A DNA stretch of 64,000 nucleotides from CAZDQL01 sp964507325 (GTDB lineage: Bacteria; Planctomycetota; UBA1135; GCA-002686595), in NCBI GenBank assembly GCA_964507325.1, contig CAZDQL010000001.1:1-64000 (forward strand), read 5' to 3'. The position numbers were made by a program, and so were the translations under genes. The notes under the pieces are model-generated. The model saw nothing but the letters and a program-made list of their open reading frames with translations. It did not search any database and was not told the origin of the DNA. This document shows positions 46,463 to 54,790 of the stretch, one piece after another. Each line of letters starts with the position of its first letter. Position 1 is the first letter of the stretch.

Positions 46463-46876
46463 GCCCGCCACCGGCCGGTGGCGGAGCAGAAGGGGATCGC
46501 GATCGAGCCGGTGCTCCCGGGCGAGCCCCTCGAGCTCCCCGGCGACGTGACCCTGCTCGAGCAGGCGCTGGGCAACGTGGTGCACAACGCGGTGCGCTAC
46601 GGTCGCCGCGACGGACGCGTCCTGCTCCTGCTCAAGGCGCAGGGCGAGGGCTTCTCCCTGCGCGTCATCGACGACGGCCCGGGCATTCCCCTCGAGCAAC
46701 TCGAACGCCTGACCGACCGCCGCTGGCGCGGCGACGCGGCGCGCTCCCGCCACCCAGACGGCTCGGGGTTGGGGCTCGCCATCTCGCGCGAGGTGGCGCT
46801 GCGCCACGGGCTGCGCCTCGACCTGCGGCGCAGCGAGATGGGGGGGTTGGAGGTGGAGTTCGTGGGGCCGGAGTAG
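46461..46876 (+). pseudogene. Truncated histidine kinase fragment (right copy of direct repeat)
   Basis: Encodes only the HATPase domain, from RHRPVAEQKG to FVGPE and stop, identical to residues ~349-486 of the kinase at 33135. There is no start codon, no H-box and no membrane part, so it is not a functional gene. The in-frame extension back to 46313 is unrelated. It is the product of the duplication that placed the arr module here; the repeat itself extends one base further, to 46877. Confidence 0.9.
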
Positions 46877-46925
46877 GTGTGCTGGGCCTCCTGCTGGTGG
46901 ACCGCAGTGGCCATTGACCACGCCT

Positions 46926-48842
46926 CTACCGGTAGGGGGCCGGCACCAGTTTCGGGGAGCCCGTCGGCCAGGCGTGTCGGTGGTGTCCCGAGGCGTCGAG
47001 GAAGACCCCGTTCAGGTCCTCGTCGAAGTGCAGCAGGAGGAGCGTTGTCCCGTCGGTCTTGAAGCGCAGGCGCCGCTTCGGATCGAACTCCTCTTCGTAG
47101 CGGACCACCGACGAGAGGCGCACCTCGTCGATCTCTCCGGTCAGGTGACCGACCGGATTGCCCTCCGGACTGCTGTCCGCGCCGATGAAGAGGGGGAGAT
47201 CGACGGGTTTCATCGCCCCTTCGGCGCGCACCGCGGCCCGGCGCTGACCGTTGACGAAGACGGTCGCGGTGCGGCCATCCCAGCAGTAGGCCAGGTGGTT
47301 CCACTCCCCGTACTGGAAGCCCTCGATCGCCTTCGCCTGGGTGTTGCGGCGCTGCTTCTGGAGCCAGACGTTCCCCACCGGCCCCACGGACTCCAGGTGC
47401 AGGCCGAAACCGCAGTGGAAGGAGCGGGCGACGATCGCCTTCCAGCCGCCGGGGATCGGCTCCGTCTTGATCCAGCATTCGAGGGTGAACCGGTCGAGCT
47501 GTGTCCCGAGCAGGACGCGAGCCGCACTCTGGCCGTCCAGGCGCAGCGCCTGGTTCGCGGACGGGCGCCTGCGGGTGAGGGCCTTGGCGTCGGCCAGGCC
47601 GATGGGGACCTGCAGCGGCAGCGTCACGGGCTGGGTTACTCCACTCCGGAGCGGGTAGTCGAGGGTCACCTCGAAGGTGATGCCCGGATGCGGCCCCTCG
47701 AAGGGCGGAGCGCACGTGTGGACCGGCAGCTCGTCCGTGGCGCCCGCCTCGACGCTGCGCGGCTGCGTGTCGGCGCGGAAGGTCCAGCCGCTCCACTCCC
47801 GGAGCTTCACCCGCCAGGTCAGGGCTCGTGCGGTGGGATTCTCCACGACGATGCGGAAGACCGATTCGCAGTCCTGCTCGTCGTCGAGCAGGGCGTGGTC
47901 GCGCGTGGAGAGCCAGCGCCCCTTGCGCAGCGCCACGAGCTCCTGGAACTCCTCCCGCAGCACCAGGTCCGGTCCGTGGACCTCTCCGATCGGGATCACG
48001 CACGACGAGTAGCCGTCCGGTCGCACGCGGACGTGGACGATGTGCTGGATCTGCGAGGAATCGTGCATCCAGTCGGTGCCCCCACCCGTGGCGCCGAGGA
48101 CGTAGTAGTGGATCCCGTCGCGCTCGCCGTGGTCGGCGTAGGCGTGGAGGTGGCCCGCGAAGACCGCCTCGACGCGGCCGTCGCCTGCGAGCAGCTCGTG
48201 CACCCGCGACCAGTTCGAGCCTGCGTAGCTCCAGACTGGATGGTGCATGAAGACGAACACCTGCTGCGCGTCGGTCGCGGCGAGGTCCTCCTGCAGCCAG
48301 TCGATCTGGGTCGGCGTCAGATCGTGGACGTCGTGGGAGAGCGGTTCGTCGGTGTAGAGCACGACGAAGTGTGCCCAGCGGTGGTCGAAGGAGTAGTACA
48401 GCGGCCCGAAGTGCTCGCGGTAGAGCGCCACGTTTCCGGGGCGCCGGCGCTTCTCCCCGAAGACGTCGTGATTCCCCGCCACGGGATACCACGGTGCCCG
48501 CAGCTCCTTCGCGATCGCTTTGTACTCGCGCATCTGCGCCAGCCAGGCCCGGGGGCGGTTGTAGCCGCTCACCATGTCGCCGATGGTCATGACGAGATCC
48601 GGATCCAGCAGATTCGTCATGGCCACGGCTTCTTCGAGGATGGGCAGGCCCGCGGGGCTGCCCGTGGTCCGGTCCCCGAAGATCACGAAGCTGAACGCGT
48701 CCCGCTCCCGGGGCGCCTCGAGCTCGACGGCACTCTCCGTACCGGCGCGGACCGCCTCCCCGCCCCCGCCCTGGCCGAAGACCAGCGACCGATGCGAGAG
48801 CAAGAGGGCGATGGCGAGCAGCGAGAAGATGCGTGTACTCAT
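46926..48842 (-). CDS. Secreted metallophosphoesterase with C-terminal LamG domain
   Basis: 638 residues. Signal peptide (FSLLAIALLLSHRSLVFG). The calcineurin-like phosphoesterase has FGDRTTG (Asp57), IGDMVSG (Asp89), GNHD (124-127), FMHHPVWS and AGHLHAY as metal ligands. A middle beta region follows, then a concanavalin A/LamG-like domain at about 455-625 (FTLECWIKTEPIPGG, EWNHLAYCWDG, GEIDEVRLSSVVRY). Such fusions in Planctomycetota act on the cell surface or extracellularly. The substrate is unknown. Start ATG 48842 precedes the signal; a longer frame to 48908 is poor. Confidence 0.85.
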   Translation of the reverse strand: MSTRIFSLLAIALLLSHRSLVFGQGGGGEAVRAGTESAVELEAPRERDAFSFVIFGDRTTGSPAGLPILEEAVAMTNLLDPDLVMTIGDMVSGYNRPRAWLAQMREYKAIAKELRAPWYPVAGNHDVFGEKRRRPGNVALYREHFGPLYYSFDHRWAHFVVLYTDEPLSHDVHDLTPTQIDWLQEDLAATDAQQVFVFMHHPVWSYAGSNWSRVHELLAGDGRVEAVFAGHLHAYADHGERDGIHYYVLGATGGGTDWMHDSSQIQHIVHVRVRPDGYSSCVIPIGEVHGPDLVLREEFQELVALRKGRWLSTRDHALLDDEQDCESVFRIVVENPTARALTWRVKLREWSGWTFRADTQPRSVEAGATDELPVHTCAPPFEGPHPGITFEVTLDYPLRSGVTQPVTLPLQVPIGLADAKALTRRRPSANQALRLDGQSAARVLLGTQLDRFTLECWIKTEPIPGGWKAIVARSFHCGFGLHLESVGPVGNVWLQKQRRNTQAKAIEGFQYGEWNHLAYCWDGRTATVFVNGQRRAAVRAEGAMKPVDLPLFIGADSSPEGNPVGHLTGEIDEVRLSSVVRYEEEFDPKRRLRFKTDGTTLLLLHFDEDLNGVFLDASGHHRHAWPTGSPKLVPAPYR

Positions 48843-48911
48843 GGGATGGCCGCTCCAGAGGGACGGGGCGCCACAGCCGGTGCCGGTCGAGCGAGGCGTG
48901 TGGGGCACTTC

Positions 48912-48982
48912 AGGAGGCTACCAGAGGCTCAGCGGGGTAGGGAGATGGCCCCGGGGGCAGGTCGAATCGAGCCCGGACGGCG
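48912..48982. repeat. Dispersed ~71-bp repeat, copy A
   Basis: The stretch from AGGAGGCTACCAGAGGCTCA to GTCGAATCGAGCCCGGACGG resembles 59455-59525 along its length, with scattered substitutions. Here it lies between the phosphoesterase start and the aldo/keto reductase. It has no coding meaning and may be debris of a mobile element. Confidence 0.55.
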
Positions 48983-49028
48983 CCGGGTACCATGCTGAGG
49001 ACCCGCGACCGGACACCGAGGTGAACAC

Positions 49029-49943
49029 ATGAACGAGCTCACTCGCCGGAAATTCCTGAAGAGCGCGCTGGGCGCGTCGGCACTCCTGGCGGGCTGCTCC
49101 TCGGAGGGCGGTGCTCCGGATCGGGGTGAGCGCCGGAGCAGCGGCCCGGCGGATCGGGTCGTGCTCGGCCAGTGCGGCGTCAGCGTGCCTCGCGTCGCGA
49201 TGGGCACGGGGACGCACGGCTGGAAGCGGGCTTCGGACCAGACCCGGCTGGGCCAGAAGGACTTCACCGCGCTGATGGCCCACGGTGTCGAGCGAGGAGC
49301 GGCGTTCATCGACGCGGCGGATCTCTACGGCTCGCACTCCTTCGTTCGCAACGCGCTTGCGGACGGGAGCGTGAAGCGCGACGACGTGACGATCCTCAGC
49401 AAGATCTGGTTCAGCGAAGCTCCCGAGATGACGCCGACGACCACCGCAATTCCCGAGGTCGAACGCTTCCGCGGCGAGCTGGGGGTCGACGTGATCGACA
49501 TCTGCCTGATTCACTGCACCGAGGACGCGCTCTGGCCGGAGCAACTGAAGCGCATGCGCGACGAGCTCTCGGAGCTGAAATCGCGCGGGATCGTGCGCGC
49601 GGTGGGGTGCTCCTGCCACACCAACGCGGCGCTGCGAGTCGCGTCGGAGCACCCCTGGGTCGACGTCGTTCTCGCGCGCATCAACCCGGAGAGCCAGAGG
49701 ATGGACACCGACGCGACGCTCGACGAGACCGCGGAGACGCTGCGCCGGGCGCGCGCCAACGGCAAGGGCGTGCTGGGGATGAAGATCTTCGGCTGCGGCG
49801 CCATCACCTCGGCGGAGGGGCGCGAGGCTTCGTTGCACTACAGCTTCGGCGGTGACCTGATCGACGCGGCGACGATCGGCTTCACGTCGCCGGCACAGAT
49901 CGACGACATGCTGGACACGCTCGAGCGCGTACTGAAGGCGTGA
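49029..49943 (+). CDS. Tat-exported aldo/keto reductase
   Basis: 304 residues. The Tat/lipoprotein leader is TRRKFLKSALGASALLAGC. The aldo/keto reductase tetrad is visible: Asp95 and Tyr100 (FIDAADLYG), Lys125 (LSKIW) and His162 (LIHCTED). Later VGCSCHTNAAL and GKGVLGMKIFGCG match the usual barrel. It oxidises or reduces sugars or carbonyls with NAD(P)H or another cofactor; export with bound cofactor fits Tat. The GGTGAACAC context before the ATG has a weak ribosome site. It is convergent with a methyltransferase. Confidence 0.8.
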   Translation: MNELTRRKFLKSALGASALLAGCSSEGGAPDRGERRSSGPADRVVLGQCGVSVPRVAMGTGTHGWKRASDQTRLGQKDFTALMAHGVERGAAFIDAADLYGSHSFVRNALADGSVKRDDVTILSKIWFSEAPEMTPTTTAIPEVERFRGELGVDVIDICLIHCTEDALWPEQLKRMRDELSELKSRGIVRAVGCSCHTNAALRVASEHPWVDVVLARINPESQRMDTDATLDETAETLRRARANGKGVLGMKIFGCGAITSAEGREASLHYSFGGDLIDAATIGFTSPAQIDDMLDTLERVLKA

Positions 49944-49949
49944 ACCGAA

Positions 49950-50717
49950 TCAGTCGCGGGTGTCAGGCTCGAGGACCAGGAAGAGGTAGCCCCAGACGTC
50001 CGGGTACTGCTTGTAGAGGTCACCTTCGGTCTGGCTCGCTTCGACGACTTCCAGGGCTTCGGGGTCGGCGGCGTACTTCTCGCGCATCTTCACCAGCCGT
50101 TTCTCGGTGGGCAGGTAGTACTCCTCCAGCCAGTCCCGCTCGGGGACGATGAAGTCGTCGAGGACGCGGTAGCCCTCGGCGGCGCAGATTCCGCGCAGTC
50201 CGTCGATGGTGCCCATCGCCGGGTAGTGCTCTGCCCAGAACTCGACGCACTCCTCGGGCCGATCGTCGCTGAACCAGCACGCCTCGCTCAGCGCGAGGGC
50301 GCCACCGGTGGCGAGCAGCGGCTTCCAGGCGCGCAGCCCTGCGGCGAAGCCGATGATGAACACGGAGCCCTCGGCCCAGATCAGGTCCTGGCTTCCTGTG
50401 GCGACGTCGAGCTCCCGCATGTCGCCGACTCGCGCCTCGATGCGATCGGAGAGCCCCTGGTCTCGCGCGCGCCGTTCGAGGGTGCCGAGGAAGCCGCGGT
50501 AGACGTCCACCGCGACGACCTCGGCGTGGGGCAGCTCGCGGGCGAGCACCAGCGTCTGGGCGCCGGTGCCGCAGCCGATGTCGAGCACCTTGCGACGCTG
50601 CTCCGGACGCGGGACGGCCTGGAGCGCACGTCTCGTCGACTCCGTGGAGCCGGGCCCCTGCCGCGGTAGCTCGTCGTGAATATCGAACAGGATCTCGAAC
50701 AGTCTGGCTTCGTCCAT
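49950..50717 (-). CDS. SAM-dependent methyltransferase
   Basis: 255 residues. Motif I is KVLDIGCGTGAQTLVLA (43-58). It is followed by VVAVDVYRGFLGTLERRARDQGL, then DLIWAEGSVFIIGFAAGLRAWKPLLATGGALALSE, the UbiE/Methyltransf_11 type. EYYLPTEKRLVKMREKYA near the end is a helical lid. The substrate is unknown. It ends 6 bases after the aldo/keto reductase stop, converging. Cytoplasmic. Confidence 0.8.
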   Translation of the reverse strand: MDEARLFEILFDIHDELPRQGPGSTESTRRALQAVPRPEQRRKVLDIGCGTGAQTLVLARELPHAEVVAVDVYRGFLGTLERRARDQGLSDRIEARVGDMRELDVATGSQDLIWAEGSVFIIGFAAGLRAWKPLLATGGALALSEACWFSDDRPEECVEFWAEHYPAMGTIDGLRGICAAEGYRVLDDFIVPERDWLEEYYLPTEKRLVKMREKYAADPEALEVVEASQTEGDLYKQYPDVWGYLFLVLEPDTRD

Positions 50718-50899
50718 CTCGCCTCGACGCCCATCTCCTCGCGTGAAAGCCGGTGCTGAGGACCAGCAGCTTACCTGCTCATCCGCTCGTCACGAATCGT
50801 CTCCTGGAGAGTCATCCCGGCTGAGCGGCAGGCTCGCAGACAGGGAGGTACTGGCCCCTCCCCGCTGACCTCTTCAACCCCCGCCGCTCGTGGGCGAGC

Positions 50900-51646
50900 T
50901 CAGGCCGCTTCCTCGGGAGCATCGTCGTCGTAGCGATGCTGCAACCAGTACTGCTCGATGCGCTGGACGATCGCCCGGAACTCGTCAGATGACGTTCCCT
51001 TGCCGCTCTCCCCGCTCTCCGGGAAGAAGATGCCGTAGTCACCGTCGCATCTGCTCCTCACCGACCCTCGGATGAGCTGACGGAGTCCCTCGATGCGGAG
51101 CTCCGCGGCGATCACCGCATCCGGCTCCAGACCCGGGCCCTCATCTGGCTTGGCGAAGGTGATCCCGATGCCGTGTTTGCTGATGTCGCGAACCCTGCTG
51201 ACTTCGTACCACCTGCCAGACGCGTTGATCCTCCCCTCGAGTCCCACGGGGCCCAGGACCGGGATGCGGAACGCCCGGCGTACCTCCGCGCCGGCGATCT
51301 GTTTCGGGAGCCGGCAGGTGAGGCTCTGCATCATCACGGAACCGTTGGTCCCTGACTGGACCGACGCGAGGAAGACGAGCGCCCGCAACTTGAGCGTGAA
51401 GGTCACGCAGACGAGCGATGCGTCCGGTATGGGCGCCTCCGGCGCATCGATGATGTCGAGCGTCACGCCCTCCTCGTCGAAAGAGGAGAATCGAGCACGA
51501 CAGATTGCGCCTCTATCGAATGAGATGACCGTGCCGGGGAGCTCCTGCGCGCAGCATTCCCTGAGGACTCCCTCGACGGCCCCACGCTCACTCTCTGACC
51601 CCAGGTTGGGTTCCTACGACGACTTCTTCTTGTTGAAGAGGGCCAT
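50900..51646 (-). pseudogene. PilZ/YcgR-like gene with early in-frame TAG
   Basis: The reading frame from ATG 51646 gives MALFNKKKSS, then TAG at 51616-51614, then continues EPNLGSESERGAVEG... through a YcgR-N-like segment (GTVISFDRGAICRARF) and a PilZ domain (RRAFRIP, VRDISKHGIGITF, DxSxxG type). The first ATG-free alternative is GTG 51466, which would drop the N-terminal beta domain but keep PilZ (188 residues). Either a nonsense mutation, a sequencing error or a downstream start explains it. The Lys-rich beginning matches the paralogue at 10973. Confidence 0.6.
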
Positions 51647-51847
51647 TGCGCGCTGTCCAAGGATCGGCCGGGGGCTGGGCGGCACGATCGTCGAGGCTCC
51701 CCAGTCACCCCGAGCCTGACGGTCTACACGGCACTCTTCGGAAATCTCCGCCCAGGGATTGAAGCCGAGTCTGCCTTTGGACTGAACCTTCTCGGCTCTG
51801 CGACCCGGGGGCTCCGGGCCGCCGGGATCAGCGATTCCGGGCCGCGG

Positions 51848-52333
51848 TCAGCGCCCCCAAGACGCCGTCGAAACGCCCGGTCTAGGTGTTCTCCCTAGCC
51901 TGTTCCAGAGGAGTTCCCAGAAGGAGCAGAGGCCAGATCGGGACACCTCGCAGCCTCTCCCGGGGGCTGGGTGTTCCCAAGGGTCGAGGCGCTGCAGCCG
52001 GACCGGGGCGAGCGCGGGCGGATCGGTGGGTAGGCCGAGGTGGCGGAGGATCTTGCGCACGACCGGCGGATCGGAGATCAAGGCGAGGAGGCGGCGCCGC
52101 GATCCACAAGTCGGACAGGTGAGAACCTCGACCTCGAACAACCCGCGCAGGAGTTCCGCCCACGAGTGGCGCGAGGATTGGCAGGAGGAGGGTACGGACA
52201 CCGGTGGGGCGGGGCGACCGACGTAGCGCACGCGGGGCTCGAGCCGCTCGCGGTCGCCCGCAGCGACGCGGACCTGGGCCTGCAACGGGAAGCCGTTGCT
52301 CCCCGAGCCGTGTCTATAGTGGGTGCTCGTCAT
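51848..52333 (-). pseudogene. IS91-family transposase remnant (C-terminal part)
   Basis: Minus-strand translation has RERLEPRVRYVGRPA, a piece of the middle of IS91-type Y2 transposases. It then jumps to HSWAELLRGLFEVEVLTCPTCG with a zinc-ribbon CPTC, followed by ALISDPPVVRKILRHLGLPTDPPAL, the usual C-terminal segment. The catalytic tyrosines and N-terminal half are absent, and there is an internal deletion. It is a relic, not a mobile unit. The rest of the long open frame past 52333 is a shadow of the FAD gene. Confidence 0.75.
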
Positions 52334-52366
52334 CGAGCCCTTCTCCTCCGTCGGGAGCCCTTCGAC

Positions 52367-54634
52367 ATGAAGCACCTCGCAAGCGTGTGGGCGGCAGCGA
52401 TCCATCTGGCGATCGCCGCGGCAACGAGTGAACCGGCCTGCTCGCAGACGGTACTCGTGGAGGCCGAACGCTTCGCCGAGGTCGGCGGCTGGGTCCGGGA
52501 TTCGCAGTTCATGGACCAGATGGGCTCCTCGTTCCTGCTCGCGCACGGGCTGGGCCGGCCGGTCGAGGACGCGACGACGACGGTGGAGCTCCCCGCGGCG
52601 GGGACCTACCGGATCTGGGTGCGGACGCGCGACTGGGTGGCGCCCTGGAACGCCCCTGGGGCGCCCGGGAGGTTCCAGCTCGCGATCGACGGCGAGCTGC
52701 TCCCGACCCTCTACGGAACGGAAGGCGCGGAGTGGCACTGGCAGGAGGGGGGACGGATCGCGATCACCGAGCCGGGAGGGATCACCCTGGCCCTGCACGA
52801 CCTGACGGGCTTCGAGGGACGCTGCGACGCGATCGTGCTCTCCGCGGACGCCGACTTCGTGCCTCCCGAGGCGCGCCACGAGCTGGAGGGGTTCCGACGG
52901 GAGCACCTCGGCTCGCTCGAGACCCCGATCGAGCGGGGCCCCTTCGATCTCGTCGTCGTCGGAGGGGGCATTGCGGGTACCTGCGCGGCGCTCTCCGCGG
53001 CACGGCTGGGACTGACCGTCGCGCTGATCCAGGATCGACCCGTCCTGGGGGGCAACAACAGCTCCGAGGTCCGCGTGTGGCTCGGGGGCGCACGCAACGT
53101 CGATCCCCACCCGCGGGTCGGCGACATCGTGGCAGAGCTCGAGCAGGAGCGGCGCGCGCACTACGGCCCCGAGAATTCGGCCGAGCTGTACGAGGACGAT
53201 CGCAAGCGCGCTCTCGTGGAGGCCGAGGAGAAGATCGAGCTCCTCCTCCTCCACCGCGTGGACCGCGTGGAGACGACCGAGGGGCGGATCCGGGCCGTCG
53301 GCGCACGACACACGATCACCGGGCAGCGGATCCGCGTGGTCGGGCGGTGGTTCGCCGACTGCACCGGCGACGGCTGCGTCGGGTTTCTCGCGGGCGCCGA
53401 CTTCGACATGACCCGCACGGGCCACATGGGGCGCTGCAACCTGTGGAACGTCATGGAGACGAACGAGCCCCAACCGTTCCCGGTGTGCGCGTGGGCACTG
53501 GATCTGAGCGAGAGGCCGTTCCCCGGCCGCTCCGAGCGGGAACCGAAGCCCGAGAAGCTCGGCGTGTGGTTCTGGGAGAGCGGCTTCGATCGGGATCCCT
53601 TCGAGGAGGGCGAGTACATCCGCGACTGGAACTTCCGCGCGATGTTCGGGGCCTGGGACGCGATGAAGAACGTCGATGGCGTGCTCCCCAACCACCGTCT
53701 CAACTGGGCGGCGTTCGTCTCGGGCAAGCGCGAGTCGCGGCGGCTGCTCGGGGATCTGATCCTGACCAAGGAGGACGTGCTCGGGAAGAAGGAGTACCCC
53801 GACGCCTGCGTGCCCACCGGCTGGCCCATCGACTTGCACCTGCCCGACGCGCGCTACGAGCAGGGCTTCGAGGGCGACGCGTTCATTTCGGAGGCGCTGT
53901 ACGACCACTACGAGCAGCCCTACTGGATTCCGTATCGCTGTCTCTACTCGCGCAACGTCCCGAACCTGTTCATGGCGGGCCGGGACATCAGCGTGACCCA
54001 CGAGGCGCTCGGCGCGGTGCGCGTCATGCGAACGTGCGGGTGCATGGGCGAGGTCGTCGGCATGGCCGCCGCGGTGTGCAAGGAGCACGACACGGATCCG
54101 CGCGGCGTCTACGCCGACCACCTCGAGGACTTGATGGCCCTCGTCGGCCGCGGCGTGGGCAAGCCCGTGCCGCCTCCCCCTCCCGCTCTCGCGGGCCTGG
54201 GGAAGAACGTCGCCCCGGACGCGAGCGTCACGACGTCCCACGACCTCGATGCTGGGCGGTCGCCCTCGCTCGTGAACGACCGGCGCGCCGCGTGGAAGCG
54301 CAACGACCTGCGCTGGTTGAGCCCGGCCGCGCTGCCCCACTGGATCGAGCTCGCCTGGGACGAAAGGAAGACGATTACCGCGGCGCGGATCCTGTCGGGC
54401 TACTGGTCCAACGGCAAGGCCAGCGATCCGCTGAGCTCGTTCCTTCTCCAGTACCACGATGGAGAGCGGTGGTGCGCAGTGGCCCGCACGGAGACCGCGG
54501 AGAACCAGGAGATCGACTGGCTGCGCACCTTCGAGGCCGTGACCGCGAGTCGCGTGCGTGTCTACGTGCGTGACACCCCGGGCAAGATCAGCCGGATCTG
54601 GGAGATCGAGCTCTACGAGGCTTCCGGACGCTGA
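52367..54634 (+). CDS. Secreted FAD-dependent oxidoreductase with F5/8-type C-terminal domain
   Basis: 755 residues. A signal peptide precedes a carbohydrate-binding-like beta domain (30-165; VLVEAERFAEVGGWV, YRIWVRTRDW). The FAD site is DLVVVGGGIAGTCAALSAA (195-212) with FAD-oxidoreductase family PF12831 marks (GGNNSSEVRVWLGG, FADCTGDGCVGFLAG, MAGRDISVTHEALGAVRVM). Residues 615-755 form a discoidin/F5-8-like tail (WIELAWDERKTITAARI, ASRVRVYVRDTPGKISRIWEIEL). Planctomycetal genomes carry many such proteins beside polysaccharide genes. Substrate unknown. It starts inside the relic gap, and the IS remnant may have brought upstream signals. Confidence 0.85.
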   Translation: MKHLASVWAAAIHLAIAAATSEPACSQTVLVEAERFAEVGGWVRDSQFMDQMGSSFLLAHGLGRPVEDATTTVELPAAGTYRIWVRTRDWVAPWNAPGAPGRFQLAIDGELLPTLYGTEGAEWHWQEGGRIAITEPGGITLALHDLTGFEGRCDAIVLSADADFVPPEARHELEGFRREHLGSLETPIERGPFDLVVVGGGIAGTCAALSAARLGLTVALIQDRPVLGGNNSSEVRVWLGGARNVDPHPRVGDIVAELEQERRAHYGPENSAELYEDDRKRALVEAEEKIELLLLHRVDRVETTEGRIRAVGARHTITGQRIRVVGRWFADCTGDGCVGFLAGADFDMTRTGHMGRCNLWNVMETNEPQPFPVCAWALDLSERPFPGRSEREPKPEKLGVWFWESGFDRDPFEEGEYIRDWNFRAMFGAWDAMKNVDGVLPNHRLNWAAFVSGKRESRRLLGDLILTKEDVLGKKEYPDACVPTGWPIDLHLPDARYEQGFEGDAFISEALYDHYEQPYWIPYRCLYSRNVPNLFMAGRDISVTHEALGAVRVMRTCGCMGEVVGMAAAVCKEHDTDPRGVYADHLEDLMALVGRGVGKPVPPPPPALAGLGKNVAPDASVTTSHDLDAGRSPSLVNDRRAAWKRNDLRWLSPAALPHWIELAWDERKTITAARILSGYWSNGKASDPLSSFLLQYHDGERWCAVARTETAENQEIDWLRTFEAVTASRVRVYVRDTPGKISRIWEIELYEASGR

Positions 54635-54790
54635 ACGGCCGGCGAGCACCGAGCGGCGCGGATCGGGCCACTCCAGATCGAAGCAGCCTCGCACGCCTGG
54701 ACAGTGGGGAGAGACGCGCCGCAGCGGGTCGAGGCGCGGCCCACGGCGCGGGCTGCCCGGCGAATGGCGCTACCGGCCCCAGCTCCTACA

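Noticed and set aside
46313..46876. A functional small histidine kinase gene
   Set aside because: It has only the ATPase domain, identical to the end of the kinase at 33135, and the in-frame start region is non-coding repeat DNA.
52334..54694. Extension of the minus-strand IS91 frame through the FAD gene
   Set aside because: Only the part below 52333 matches transposases; the rest is antisense to the oxidoreductase.
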